Translations under genes and position numbers: made by a program
Notes under the pieces: model-generated
Seen by the model: the letters and a program-made list of their open reading frames with translations, nothing else
The model's database searches: none
Told to the model about the DNA's origin: nothing
Shown here: piece after piece, positions 13,297 to 24,424 of the stretch
How the letters are laid out: each line of letters starts with the position of its first letter
Position numbering within the stretch: the first letter of the stretch is position 1
Source: Omphiscola glabra
Taxonomy: Eukaryota > Mollusca > Gastropoda > Lymnaeidae
Length of the DNA stretch: 64,000 bases
Reading direction: 5' to 3'
Assembly: GCA_964017045.1 (NCBI GenBank)
Contig: OZ024810.1
Location: 7,433,562-7,497,561 of the forward strand

Positions 13297-14332
13297 TGCC
13301 TTAAGACTTCAAACCTTCACTCTCTTAAGACAACAAACCTTTTCTGTCTTTAGACTACAAACATTCACTGCCTTAAGACTACAAACATTCACTGTCTTAA
13401 GACTACAAACCTTCACTGTCTTAAGACTATAACCATTCACTGCCTTAAGACTACAAACCTTCACTGTTTTAAGACTACAAACCTTTACTGTCTTAAAAGT
13501 ATAAACCTTCACTGCCTTAAGACTACAAACCTTCACTGTATTAAGACTACAAGCCTTTACTGCCTTAAGACTATAAACCTTCACTGCCTTAAGACTACAA
13601 ACCTTCATTGTCTTAAGACTACAAACCTTCACTGCCTTAAGACTACAAACCTTCACTGTCTTAAGACTACAAACCTTCACTGCCTTAAGTTTACAAATTT
13701 TCACTGTCTTAAGACTACAAACCTTCACTGTCTTAAGACTACAAACCTTCACTGTCTTAAGACTATAAATCTTTACTGCCTTAAGCCTACAAACCTTCAC
13801 TGTATTAAGACTACAAACATTCACTGCCTTAAAACTACAAACCTTCACTGCCTTAAGACTACAAACCTTCACTCCCTTAATACTATAAACACTCACTGCA
13901 TTAAGACTACAAACCTTCACTGCCTTAAGACTTCAAACCTTCACTCTCTTAAGACAACAAACCTTTTCTGTCTTAAGACTACAAACATTCACTGCCTTAA
14001 GACTACAAACATTCACTGTCTTAAGACTACAAACCTTCACTGTCTTAAGACTATAACCATTCACTGCCTTAAGACTACAAACCTTCACTGTTTTAAGACT
14101 ACAAACCTTCACTGTCTTAAAACTATAAACCTTCACTGCCTTAAGACTACAAACCTTCACTGTATTAAGACTACAAGCCTTTACTGCCTTAAGACTATAA
14201 ACCTTCACTGCCTTAAGACTACAAACCTTCATTGTCTTAAGACTACAAACCTTCACTGTCTTAAGACTACAAACCTTCACTGCCTTAAAACTACAAACCT
14301 TCACTGCCTTAAGACTACAAACCTTCACTGTC
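13297..14332. repeat. 624-bp (26-unit) higher-order repeat at array end
   Basis: The landmark 'tgccttaagacttcaaacc' at 13297 recurs at 13921, exactly 624 bp (26 x 24) later. The unit variants that follow are in the same order. Related landmarks near 11430 and 12890 show the same segment was copied repeatedly. Confidence 0.8.
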
Positions 14333-14694
14333 TTGTTTCATTGGGTTCACCAGCTGCGTGGAGAAGGGTTGATCTGCAGAACGGGACACTGTTGATTAAC
14401 TTCTTCTTGCGCTTGTTCTTCTTGTGTCCGATGCGTTGTCGGGCGGTACAGTAGGCATGTTGAGACTGATGTTGAGATCGGCAGTCGTGGTCTTACGCTG
14501 GACCTGACACCTGAGTGCCTGCCATTGCAGACTTCAAGTGCAGGTTAACTGTCAGGTATTCTGACCAAATGGTCAAACCAATTGACTAGCTGCTGATTGT
14601 CAAAACACACAACTCGTAGAAACTAGCCAATAAAAATTATAGACTAAATATTTGGGTTATACGACATTACAGAGTCAATGTTTCTGATATCATT
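14333..14694. other. Spacer with possible retroelement 3' remnant
   Basis: Around 14395-14475, 'cttcttcttgcgcttgttc' and 'gggcggtacagtaggcatg' resemble, on the minus strand, the end of a non-LTR element with an (aag)n-like tail. Family not identified. No gene seen. Confidence 0.3.
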
Positions 14695-15976
14695 ATAACA
14701 CGTGTCTCTAAAGCTTTTTAAAAAGGGTTCACGCTACAACAGAAACAGTTCACATTTAGAAAGTGATACATTTAACTACAGAGCAAACATCTCGGGTAAC
14801 TATGTAATTTTTAAGTTTTCTGAATAGATATTTTGAGAAACGGGTCGAATCTCAAGCTGTTTATTTAGTAGACCTTACATTTTGTATAGTTACGCCCACG
14901 AAAAACATCCTCTCTTCCAAAACATCAACAATGGCTACGCTTTTGCCCTGTCCCAATTCTCGTCCAATGAAATCTATCATTTCCTGTAATCCCCCCTCCC
15001 CCTCTCCCATTTCTCTCTCCCTCTCGCTCTCTCTCGTCTTGAGCCAATTCCCTTGCCCAGGCAGATATTATCTCGAGACATTCGGAATTTAACATCTTTT
15101 GCCGTTAGCTGGGAATTACGCCTTGAAACGGTCAATATGATGTTATAAATGGACGGATGTCAGGTTAGAATGTGACAGATACAACACAGTGGCAGATACA
15201 ACACAGTGGAAGATACAACACAGTGGAAGATACAACAGTGGCAGACACAGCACAATGACTTCTTTTAGTGTTGTTTCCTGGGACCAACTCTATTAAGTTA
15301 TATCTGAATTAGTTGATGTAGGAACATTACAACATAGTGTTAGATAAAACATAGTGGCCGATAAAACATAGTGGAATGTACAACATAGTGGCAGATGCAA
15401 GAGGTTTCTGTATGTGTTGTTTCTTGGAACCAACTACTCTATGACGTACCATTCGCAATAACTTAATGAAGGAAGATATTTATCTGGGAGTGTTAAAACT
15501 GCTTTGCTCTGAAACGTGTGACTGGAAAGACGTTCAGTGTTCAGATCTCAGTTGTTTGTTTCTCAATGCTCTGAGCCTTCATGAAACTCGGGCTGCTATT
15601 GATTGGCTGGTGCTGACTCATATCATTCATCAACACGGCTTACCGGACTGCACTTTGTCAAATTGACAATATCGCTATGAGATTACAGAACATTTTTGTC
15701 TAAAGTATTTATTCATAAGGGATTATAGTAATGCATCATGTAAAGAGTTTAAAGTTGACATGGAAGTATATTTACATATGACGAGCAGGTTTTTATTCCT
15801 ACAAGACATAGTGTCGTAGTCATGTGGGAAACTTAATTTTTATACCCACAATTTTTTCATGAAGTTTAGCGGTATAGATCTATTGCAATAAAAGTTTTCT
15901 ACCGACAGCAAACGTATTTATTTGTGAACCAACTTTCAAAGTAAGAATCGTTTAACGTAGACATTATTAAAATATC
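14695..15976 (+). promoter_or_regulatory. Conserved upstream region of paralog 1
   Basis: Aligns by eye with 51925-53266 (copy 2) and 63007-63994 (copy 3). Shared landmarks in order: 'ggctacgcttttgc'; a polypyrimidine tract (here 14990-15050); 'tataaatggacggat' (TATA-like, about 15144); repeats of 'acaacacagtgg'; 'catcaacacgg'; 'tagcggtata'; then the ATG. The spacing from the TATA-like motif to the ATG (about 830 bp) implies a long 5' UTR, an unseen intron, or that the motif is not the promoter. Confidence 0.65.
15170..15400 (+). repeat. 'gatacaacacagtgg' short tandem repeats upstream of paralog 1
   Basis: Two clusters (about 15170-15250 and 15330-15400) of 15-17-bp units. The same units occur at the matching place upstream of copy 2 (about 52390-52670) and copy 3 (about 63250-63430), so they pre-date the duplication. 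Confidence 0.85.
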
Positions 15977-17548
15977 ATGCATTCAAAACTAACGGTCGCC
16001 ATCTTTCATGAAAACACTACCATAGTATCACTCTCGACCGGCTCACAGAGCATGTTTCCTTGGCTACTTCCGGTGACCGTCGGTGTTACCATGGTGATAT
16101 TTCTGATGATATCTTTCGCTATACACCACCGGCAATTTTTAAAGCAACGGCGCCGCAATTTGATGTTCTACGTGGTCCACGGCCAGAGAGTGGCCAGTCC
16201 GTCAATACCATCCAAGGACCTGGTCCCCCCATCTGGCAACACGTCATCAATGGAGTCAACTGAAGACGCGAGTCAACTCTCACCGAGAAAACTCACCGCC
16301 AGACTGCTGGAAATCTTTAAAACCAAAAACTCACGGTCCACGTCTACGAATGGGGATGTCTCAGAGAGGAAAGACGGTGACATCGCTATGAATGATTTAA
16401 CGTTTGGTCAAAACGAAAATGAAAAAACGGGACTTTCCAGTTTAAACTGTTTGACTTTTACGCCCCTGTCCTCGGTGCAGGGGCGCCCTGCGTTGAAAGG
16501 GAGGCCGTTCGTCGTGACGACCCTTTCCGGTATCCTGACAAAAGCCAACTTGAAGCCGTCGGACCTGATGGTGGCGTATCAGAGCTGTGATGATTTTAAT
16601 AAGATAAGAGAGCGTCGTGTGCACGTGACATCGACGGCTACCCAGCACGAGGACATGCATGTGTCGGGCTCAGATCTCGGTGAACCAGGAAGAGGTTTGA
16701 TCGGCCGCCCGACGGACAGTGCTGAGAGTAAAGTTAACTATGAGAAAAACGAGTCTTTTCCCTATGGTAGAACAGCAGCTATCAGGGTGTCAAGGGAAAT
16801 CTGCTTCGTTGAGGAATTATCATCAGACATTTTAGAGGATACACCTGCACATGGAAATGTAGCGGTCATCACTCACGATTGCCCGTCTATGGTTAGACAT
16901 CCAGTATCTCTAGCATCTACGACATCCAAACACATTAGAAGCTCTGAAAGAATTCAATCGTTAAACCATGTCAACAGTATTAACACTTTACAACCATTGG
17001 ATGTGGCAGTGGACGTGGTTTCTCACTTTGAAAACAACTGTGGCGTCCATAGCAACAACACGAGTGAGTTTAAATGTCATCGTGACATTGCTACCGTTGA
17101 ATCAGCAATTTGGCATCATTCAAGTCACTTTAAAACTGAAATGGTTGGAAGTCTGGTCACGATGAAAGAAGTCACCAGTAAACTGAGAGCTTTTCTTATT
17201 GACTCACGAGGTGGTCGGGCATGTACTAAGACTTTAGAAGGTGTTCATAGAAGTTCGAAGTGTGACGGGTGTGACACTTGTAATATAGTTATGGAAATTA
17301 TCGGTGAGCTAAGTGAAGATGATTGCAATCATGTCAATGAATTCCTGGAAAAATGTGACAACATTGGACAGAACCATGAGGTCCCGATTGTAAGTGAAGT
17401 TTTATCAGGAAATGCGTCAAGTCAATTGCCTGAGGTCTGCGGACAAACCTTTGGATCAATTGAGTCTGAAAACAAATTCTGGGCAGACGGTAGCGTACAA
17501 GTGCATCTTGTTGGGTCACTAACATCTCTTCATGATGTGGTACAGTGA
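15977..17548 (+). CDS. Unrecognised single-pass membrane protein, paralog 1
   Basis: An uninterrupted 523-codon frame. From the first ATG: residues 1-26 form a short putative ectodomain with an N-glycosylation sequon (NTT, 13-15). Residues about 28-49 are strongly hydrophobic. A basic cluster follows (50-60, HHRQFLKQRRR), so the long C-terminal part is probably cytoplasmic. That part is polar and Ser/Thr-rich. A conserved C-terminal block contains CDGCDTC (429-435), possibly a metal or disulfide motif, and the protein ends LHDVVQ. Paralog 2 (53267-54748) aligns along the whole length, strongest in the last third, which supports real coding. M26 is the other plausible start. AATAAA signals lie at 18329 and 18477. 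No known family was recognised, and it may be one exon of a larger gene. Confidence 0.8.
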   Translation: MHSKLTVAIFHENTTIVSLSTGSQSMFPWLLPVTVGVTMVIFLMISFAIHHRQFLKQRRRNLMFYVVHGQRVASPSIPSKDLVPPSGNTSSMESTEDASQLSPRKLTARLLEIFKTKNSRSTSTNGDVSERKDGDIAMNDLTFGQNENEKTGLSSLNCLTFTPLSSVQGRPALKGRPFVVTTLSGILTKANLKPSDLMVAYQSCDDFNKIRERRVHVTSTATQHEDMHVSGSDLGEPGRGLIGRPTDSAESKVNYEKNESFPYGRTAAIRVSREICFVEELSSDILEDTPAHGNVAVITHDCPSMVRHPVSLASTTSKHIRSSERIQSLNHVNSINTLQPLDVAVDVVSHFENNCGVHSNNTSEFKCHRDIATVESAIWHHSSHFKTEMVGSLVTMKEVTSKLRAFLIDSRGGRACTKTLEGVHRSSKCDGCDTCNIVMEIIGELSEDDCNHVNEFLEKCDNIGQNHEVPIVSEVLSGNASSQLPEVCGQTFGSIESENKFWADGSVQVHLVGSLTSLHDVVQ

Positions 17549-18664
17549 AATTTTATAATAGTTATCTTCCTGGATATATTGCTATCTACCTGTTTGTTTG
17601 TGAGATCTGAGTCAGACAAGTCTGATCTTATTCCGAAACTGCCTCTCATGTCAACCCCCTACAATCTCCAACCCCCCTAAACACCAACATGGTTCTTCTT
17701 CTAAATTTTTATGGCCCACGATCAATGTATTGATCATTCTGGCTTCTATTTTTCATAACGGTTCGCGATGTAACTGTACATGGTTTTTTTAAGGGGATAC
17801 TTCACTGGTTGAAAGGGCTACTCAGCGATGATATTATGAACTGGGGGTTTGAAGACAGGAGACAATAGACGCAAATGTTGCTTTTTGTAAGCTTTTTCCA
17901 GTCCCTCATTGTCTTTGGCAGGAATGAGGAGCTCCTGTACTGACTTCTTGTTTTTATGAGCCGGAACTGTCTGTCATGGCCTCGTCTCTGTCTAGGGGAG
18001 AGAGGGACGAGTTACTGTTTGATACTGGAGCAGTGGACCAGCCCACTTTTAACTTGGTTCATTGTTCAAAGCTCAAACTGCTTTAGATTCATTCTATATT
18101 AACCAAGTGTCGATTTTTTTACTGTTTAGAAAATCAATTATTGACGTCACGCTACTAACGAGAATGGTCATGAATGTGTGGCTGTGTTTTATACTAGTGT
18201 GTGACTGTGTGTTATACCAGTGTCCAAATGTAACAAATGTGTGGCGATTTCGGTTTGAGGGGGTTGAAAAAAAACCAAGCTAAAACAGCGTGACGTCATT
18301 TATGGATGGTCCCTTAAACAATGTTTAGAATAAATGTCCTCAGTAGATATACTCTTTTTTTTTTATTCTTCATTGAAATTGTTCGATTTGTATATTGAAA
18401 TATTTCAAATTCTATCTTAATGTTCTAGCTTTTTGATGTGTTTGTTACTGTATTGAGTTTTTGTTTTGTTTAAAGAAATAAAGAACTGATTTTACTTTTG
18501 TAATGTTATTATGCTAGATATTTAAATGCATGTTATATTGTATTCATAATTCATCTGGTAACTGAACTGTGTGGTTTAAAATTAGAGTCATCGTTTTGAT
18601 ACAAGAACTCATTTATTTGGAGGTACAATTTATGTCAAGTGTACAAAATGGCGCTCACAAGGTG
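17549..18664. other. 3' flank of paralog 1
   Basis: AT-rich sequence downstream of the stop codon with candidate poly(A) signals AATAAA at 18329-18334 and 18477-18482. No further gene recognised. Confidence 0.5.
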
Positions 18665-18995
18665 ACAGCTTTCAGATCAATTTACCATCTGATGTGGGTT
18701 TTGATGACTTGGCGCTGACATTATGACAGCCTGCAGATCAATTCACCATCTGATGTGGGTTTTGATGGCTTGGCGCTGACATTATGATAGCCTGCAGATC
18801 AATTCACCATCTGATGTGGGTTTTGATGACTTGGCGCTGACATTATGACAGCCTGCATATCAATTCACCATCTGATGTGGGTTTTGATGACTTGGCGCTG
18901 ACATTATGACAGCCTGCATATCAATTCACCATCTGATGTGGGTTTTGATGACTTGGCGCTGACATTATGACAGCCTGCAAATCAAGGCACCATCT
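18665..18995. repeat. 61-bp minisatellite, ~5.5 units
   Basis: Units of 61 bp with the core 'catctgatgtgggttttgat' followed by 'ggcgctgacattatga'. Copies differ by a few substitutions. Confidence 0.95.
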
Positions 18996-19261
18996 AGCGT
19001 TGGTTCTGATTTCAGCTAACATTATTATTGTTTTTAAAAAAATATCCATTGCAATGTAAGCAGGTAACTGTACACATTTATACAGAAAGCTATTACACAT
19101 ATAGCTTTTCAAAAGGCAATAAAAAAAAAGCATTTTAAATCTACAAGATGCTCATGTCAATCACACTATAATTGACCTTTGTATGTAGAGGTTTATATCG
19201 CCCATACTAAATCATACCCACGTGTATATAGTTGGCCATATCGTCCATACAAAAAAATTGC

Positions 19262-19563
19262 AGCAGGACATATCACAGCCTTCAAAACTGCACTCAAAAC
19301 ACATCTCTTTAAACTCTACTTTCCTGACTGATTCCCCCTCCGACCGTTAAACGATGCTGCTGAGTGCCGTCCATGGCTTCACGTGTAAATTGTTATGGAA
19401 TGGTTGGGCGAATACACATTTTTTTTTTTTTTTTTTTTAATTAATGTAAATTAATTTTTATGTTCATGATTATTTTTCTTTAATTGTATGTACAGCGTGG
19501 TGAACCCAGCCCTGGGCTAGGGTACCACGCTATAGAAAACTAACCAATAATATTAATAATAAT
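19262..19563 (+). repeat. LINE family A, 5'-truncated copy
   Basis: Starts inside the end of a reverse-transcriptase ORF that reads ITAFKTALKTHLFKLYFPD and a stop (TGA at 19329). A 3' UTR follows, then 'gtacagcgtggtgaaccc', 'accacgctatagaaaact' and an (aat)n tail. The FKxxLKTHLF ending is typical of CR1/L2-group LINEs. The copy at 62047-62335 has the same structure. Confidence 0.8.
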
Positions 19564-19574
19564 ATCGCCATACT

Positions 19575-20112
19575 AAAACATACTTATAATGACACTTGTA
19601 TGCAGAGGGTCATATCAGATGTACAAAGCCATACTTATAATGACACTTGTATGCAGAGGGTCATATCAGATGTACAAAGCCATACTTATAATGACACTTG
19701 TATGTAGAGGGACATACTAACTATACGAAGCCATACTTATAATGACACTTGTATGTAGAGGGACATACCAACTGTACGAATTCATGCTTACAATGACACT
19801 TGTATGTAGAGGGACATACCAACTGTACGAATTCATGCTTACAATGACACTTGTATGTAGAGGGACATACCAACTGTACGAATTCATGCTTACAATGACA
19901 CTTGTATGTAGAGGGACATACCAACTGTACGAATTCATGCTTACAATGACACTTGTATGTAGAGGGACATACCAACTGTACGCATTCATGCTTACAATGA
20001 CACTTGTATGTAGAGGGACATACCAACTGTACGAATTCATACTTACAATGACACTTGTATGTAGAGGGACATACCAACTGTACGAAGCCATACTTACAAT
20101 GACACTTGCATA
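19575..20112. repeat. 51-bp minisatellite
   Basis: About ten units of 51 bp (17 codons) with the core 'aatgacacttgtatgtagag'; the proximal units are more divergent. Open frames on both strands (WYVPLHTSVIVS on minus) follow from the unit length. The right end is interrupted by a SPIN-like element: 'tagaggga' resumes just after it, near 20282. Confidence 0.95.
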
Positions 20113-20115
20113 CAG

Positions 20116-20279
20116 CCTGTTAGTCGAGACCCCTTTGGGGGTCGAACGACCCTGATACAGGGGTCACCTAAGACCATCGAAAAACACATATTTATGATCA
20201 TACTTTTATTTTTGGGGGTCACCACAACACGTGGAACTGTATTACAGTGTCGCGGCATTAATAAGGTTGAGAACCACTG
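20116..20279 (+). mobile_element. SPIN-like hAT element, 5'-truncated
   Basis: Contains 'gacccctttgggggtcgaac', 'ggggtcacctaagaccatcg' and ends 'aaggttgagaaccactg'. These are the subterminal and terminal sequences of the SPIN family of non-autonomous hAT transposons, known for horizontal transfer among animals. About the first dozen bases of the 5' end are missing and no target duplication is visible. It lies within the right edge of the 51-bp array. Confidence 0.8.
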
Positions 20280-20282
20280 ATA

Positions 20283-20950
20283 TAGAGGGAGCTTTCAACT
20301 ACATCGCATCATTCGCAGCCAGTTATCGATCGAGGGCTTTTTAGTACAAGCAACGTATTTTTGTTTCTGTCTTGTTGTTTATTTTCTTAGTCTGCCCTTG
20401 TTTGTCTTTGTCTTTCCTTGTATGTCTTTGGATGCCTTTGTATGTCTTTATATTAATTTGTTTGTTTTTGTATGTCTTTTGAATGCCTTTGTATGTCTTT
20501 ACATTTATTTGTTTGTTTTTGTATGTCTTTGAATGCCTTTGTTTCCCTTTATATTACTTTGTCTTTCTTGGTAAGTCTTTGAATGTTTTTGTTTGTCCTT
20601 GTTTCTTTTTTTTTTTTTTTTGTGTCTTTGTTGTTGTTTTTCTCGATGACAAAACATTGTGTATTTTTCAAATAGAAAATAATACTTTTACAACCACCAC
20701 CATCCCAATCCCCCCCCCCCCCCAAACCATTTATATCATACTATTAATACTAACACACGGGTTGTAAGAAACTGACATTAAAATCCTCAAGGGGAATAGA
20801 ATCGTGTCTTGGAAACAAGGCAGATTCTTGTACACGGTGATAACATCAGTACAGACAAGCACATAGTTGTCCCTGAATATGTTATCTGGCCCTTTTCACA
20901 GTCAGTACATGCACATTATGTGGAATTTCACCACGATTTAAGCAATTAAA
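20283..20950. other. Low-complexity T-rich spacer
   Basis: Around 20390-20640 'tgtatgtctttg' and similar units form an irregular pyrimidine-rich repeat. The 94-codon F/V-rich frame over it is compositional. A C-run lies at about 20710. Confidence 0.6.
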
Positions 20951-21030
20951 CCAGGCCTGCATATACGGCCCGCGGGCCACATGCGGCCCGCCAGCACCCA
21001 CTTTGCAACCCGCGAAGTAACGACATTTTC
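20951..21030 (+). mobile_element. hAT-like terminus fragment ('cggcccgcgggcc')
   Basis: 'caggcctgcatatacggccc' leads into 'gcgggccacatgcggcccgc'. This resembles the left end of common non-autonomous hAT elements. No matching right terminus or target duplication was found nearby, so it is probably a truncated copy. Confidence 0.45.
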
Positions 21031-21545
21031 TTTATTATTATTTTTTTTCATAGCTTCCACCCTGTCCTATTTTCTTTCGTCTCACAAGAGCTTTTCATAT
21101 AGTATTATGGCCCGTCTTACATTTTGAGTAGTGCAGGCTTGAAGTAAATGCATCACATTGAAAAAGTGTTACTTTAACAGAAAGTTTACCGTACAAACAT
21201 TCCCATTGGACAAATAAATGCTGAAGAGTTCGGAATACAAATGACGTCATATTAGACACGGTAATACTCTCTGACACATACTTTCGTTATTACCAGCAAT
21301 ATAATAATCAGTCAACATTGGGAGGTGAAGTCCAACTTCTCATTAACAAAGGTAGCATATTTCGTTTCGATTAACTTTTAACTCTTATTTCAACCGCTTA
21401 GTACTTACTGTGTCATTGAACATGTCATTGCCAGACTTAGCAGTTACCTGGCTTAACTTTGACCTCTAAGATTTATGTTATTTAACGGGCATAGCCTATC
21501 AACACCCACCTCTTTTATCTGGAATTTAATCTTCAATGACAATCT
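21031..21545. other. Unique intergenic sequence
   Basis: AT-rich sequence with no recognisable gene or repeat. A 60-codon minus-strand frame at 21095-21277 shows no motif. Confidence 0.5.
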
Positions 21546-21656
21546 ACTGACATAAACTTATGAAATAATCGAATGACATAATCTAATGACATAACCTAAT
21601 GACATAATCTAATGACATAATCTAATGACATAATCTAATGACATAATCTACAGCAT
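21546..21656. repeat. 13-bp tandem repeat ('ctaatgacataat')
   Basis: Short array of about seven 'taatgacataatc' units immediately left of the hAT MITE. Confidence 0.9.
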
Positions 21657-21670
21657 CGAATGATTACAAG

Positions 21671-21849
21671 CAGTGGCGTAGCGAGCTTAACTCGCGCCCG
21701 GGGCACAATACCTTTTTAGCGCCCCCCCCAATACCTTTTTAGCGCCCCCCCCCTATTCGAAAACCATACAATATTATAGTAAAATATACCATTTGGCGCC
21801 CCTTTGTGAGTAACGCCCGGGGCATGATGCCCCCCTCACTACGCCACTG
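21671..21849. mobile_element. 179-bp hAT MITE with perfect 8-bp TSD
   Basis: Starts 'cagtggcgtagcgag' and ends 'ctcactacgccactg'. The ends are inverted repeats with one mismatch in 15. It is flanked by the identical 8-bp sequence ATTACAAG (21663-21670 and 21850-21857). The CAG...CTG ends and 8-bp duplication identify the hAT superfamily. The interior is C-rich ('gcgccccccccc') with no ORF. Confidence 0.93.
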
Positions 21850-21857
21850 ATTACAAG

Positions 21858-22293
21858 GTCAAATCAATTTCTCCAAGTTGTGCATAAACACACACACACA
21901 CATCGTAAACTGTAAGACTTCAGTCCGACTTTTAAAGTCAAGAAACCTGAGACGTAGATAAGACCAATCAAATATTAGCAGACGTAGAATTGTGAAGAAA
22001 CTGGATCGTCCTTGTAAGATAACGTAGACTCGCAAGGGTCCAAGATTATAGTGAAGTTAGCCTGATTTTTTAAAATCTAATTCATTGTTAATAGTATATG
22101 TTCATTTGTAAAATTTGGTTATAATTCGAATACGATATTTAACATGTCAAAAATGTTAGTATGTATATATATGTATATACATTTAGGATATACAATCGAG
22201 TGTCATAAGTTTTCTCTGGAAGTTGGTGGAGAGACTTTAACAATTTATGAAAGGGCACAAACATTCCGACATTTAAGTTCACTAAAAGCAAGC
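21858..22293. other. Spacer before the 19-bp array
   Basis: Unique AT-rich sequence with a short (ca)n stretch near 21887-21902. No gene recognised. Confidence 0.5.
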
Positions 22294-24345
22294 AAGATGA
22301 TATCAAAGCGACATGAAGATATCAAAGCGACATGAAGATATCAAAGCGACAAGAAGATATCAAAGCGACAAGAAGATATCAAAGCGACATGAAGATATCA
22401 AAGCGACAAGAAGATATCAGAGCGACAATACGATACCAAAGCGACAATACGATACCAAAGCGACAATACGATACCAAAGCGACATGAAGATATCAAAGCG
22501 ACATGAAGATACCAAAGTGACATGAAGATATCAAAGCGACAAGAAGATATCAAAGAGACATGAAGATATCAAAGCGACATGAAGATACCAAAGCGACATG
22601 AAGATACCAAAGCGACATGAAGATATCAAAGTGACATGAAGATATAAAAGCGACATGAAGATATCAAAGCGACATGAAGATATCAAAGCGACATGAAGAT
22701 ATCAAAGCGACATGAAGATATCAAAACGACATGAAGATATAAAAGCGACATGAAGATATCAAAGCGACATGAAGATACCAAAGCGACAATACGATACCAA
22801 AGTGACATGAAGTTATCAAAGCGACATGAAGATATCAAAGTGACAATACGATACCAAAGCGACATGAAGATATCAAAGTGACATGAAGATATCAAAGCAA
22901 CAAGAAGATATCAAAGCGACAATACGATATCAAAGCGACATGATGATATCAAAGCGACATGAAGATATCAAAGCAACAAGAAGATATCAAAGCGACAAGA
23001 AGATATCAAAGCGACAAGAAGATATCAAAGTGACATGAAGATATCAAAGCGACAAGAAGATATCAAAGTGACAAGAAGATATCAAAGCGACAAGAAGATA
23101 TCAAAGCAACAAGAAGATATCAAAGCGACAAGAAGATATCAAAGTGACATGAAGATATCAAAGCGACAAGATGATATCAAAGTGACAAGAAGATATCAAA
23201 GCGACAAGAAGATATCAAAGCGACAAGAAGATATCAAAGTGACATGAAGATATCAAAGTGACATGAAGATATCAAAGTGACAAGAAGATATCAAAGCGAC
23301 ATGATGATATCAAAGCGACATGAAGATATCAAAGCGACAAGAAGATATCAAAGCGACAAGAAGATATCAAAGCGACAAGAAGATATCAAAGTGACATGAA
23401 GATATCAAAGCGACAAGAAGATATCAAAGCGACAAGAAGATATCAAAGCGACAAGAAGATATCAAAGTGACACGAAGATATCAAAGTGACATGAAGATAT
23501 CAAAGCAACAAGAAGATATCAAAGTGACATGAAGATATCAAAGCGACATGAAGATATCAAAGTGACAAGAAGATATCAAAGCAACAAGAAGATATCAAAG
23601 CTACAAGAAGATAACAAAGCAACAAGAAGATATCAAAGCGACATGAAGATATCAAAGCGACAAGAAGATATCAAAGCGACAAGACGATATCAAAGCTACA
23701 AGAAGATATCAAAGCGACAAGAAGATATCAAAGCAACAAGAAGATATCAAAGCGACATGAAGATATCAAAGCGACAAGAAGATATCAAAGCGACAAGACG
23801 ATATCAAAGCGACAAGAAGATATCAAAGCTACAAGAAGATAACAAAGCAACAAGAAGATATCAAAGCGACATGAAGATATCAAAGCGACAAGAAGATATC
23901 AAAGCGACAAGACGATATCAAAGCTACAAGAAGATATCAAAGCGACAAGAAGATATCAAAGCATCAAGAAGATATCAAAGCGACATGAAGATATCAAAGC
24001 GACAAGAAGATATCAAAGCGACAAGAAGATATCAAAGTGACATGAAGATATCAAAGCGACATGATGATATCAAAGCGACATGAAGATATCAAAGCGACAA
24101 GAAGATATCAAAGCGACAAGAAAATATCAAAGCGACAAGAAGATATCAAAAGGACATGAAGATATCAAAGCGACAAGAAGATATCAAAAGGACATGAAGA
24201 TATCAAAGCGACAAGAAGATATCAAAGTGACAAGAAGATATCAAAAGGACATGAAGATATCAAAGCGACAAGAAGATATCAAAGCGACAAGAAGATATCA
24301 AAAGGACAAGAAGATATCAAAGCGACAAGAAGATATCAAAGCAAC
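22294..24345. repeat. 19-bp minisatellite, ~108 units ('agatatcaaagcgacatga')
   Basis: A 2.05-kb array of 19-bp units. Most contain the palindrome GATATC. Substitutions alternate gcgac/gtgac/gcaac and atg/aag. One subregion (about 22418-22480) uses a variant 'caatacgatacc'. Three units make 57 bp, so long KISKRQED-type frames appear on the plus strand; these are not genes. Confidence 0.97.
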
Positions 24346-24424
24346 TTGCAATGATACATGTTGTTTAGATATCCATAGAGATGAGCAAGATATATTATCA
24401 TTATTGATAATTCAGTGGTCTCAT

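Larger units (their letters stand above)
9065..14332. repeat. 24-bp minisatellite, ~215 units, palindromic core
   Basis: A 5.27-kb array of 24-bp units built on 'ttcactgtcttaagactaca'. Most units contain the perfect 10-bp palindrome GTCTTAAGAC (AflII CTTAAG at its centre). The frame translates as LQTFTVLR on plus and VKVCSLKT on minus; neither has non-repeat flanks that look coding. Two higher-order duplications are visible, with shifts of 1436 bp and 624 bp (listed separately). Confidence 0.97.

Noticed and set aside
9041..14328. Multiple KVCSLKTV / LQTFTVLR repeat proteins on both strands
   Set aside because: Products of a 24-bp tandem array; no start context or conserved domain.
15466..15666. 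66-codon plus-strand frame upstream of paralog 1
   Set aside because: The matching region upstream of paralog 2 does not keep the frame open, so it is probably 5' UTR or intergenic.
22294..24345. CRISPR-like array
   Set aside because: Continuous tandem units with no unique spacers, in a eukaryotic context; the same applies to every other array here.
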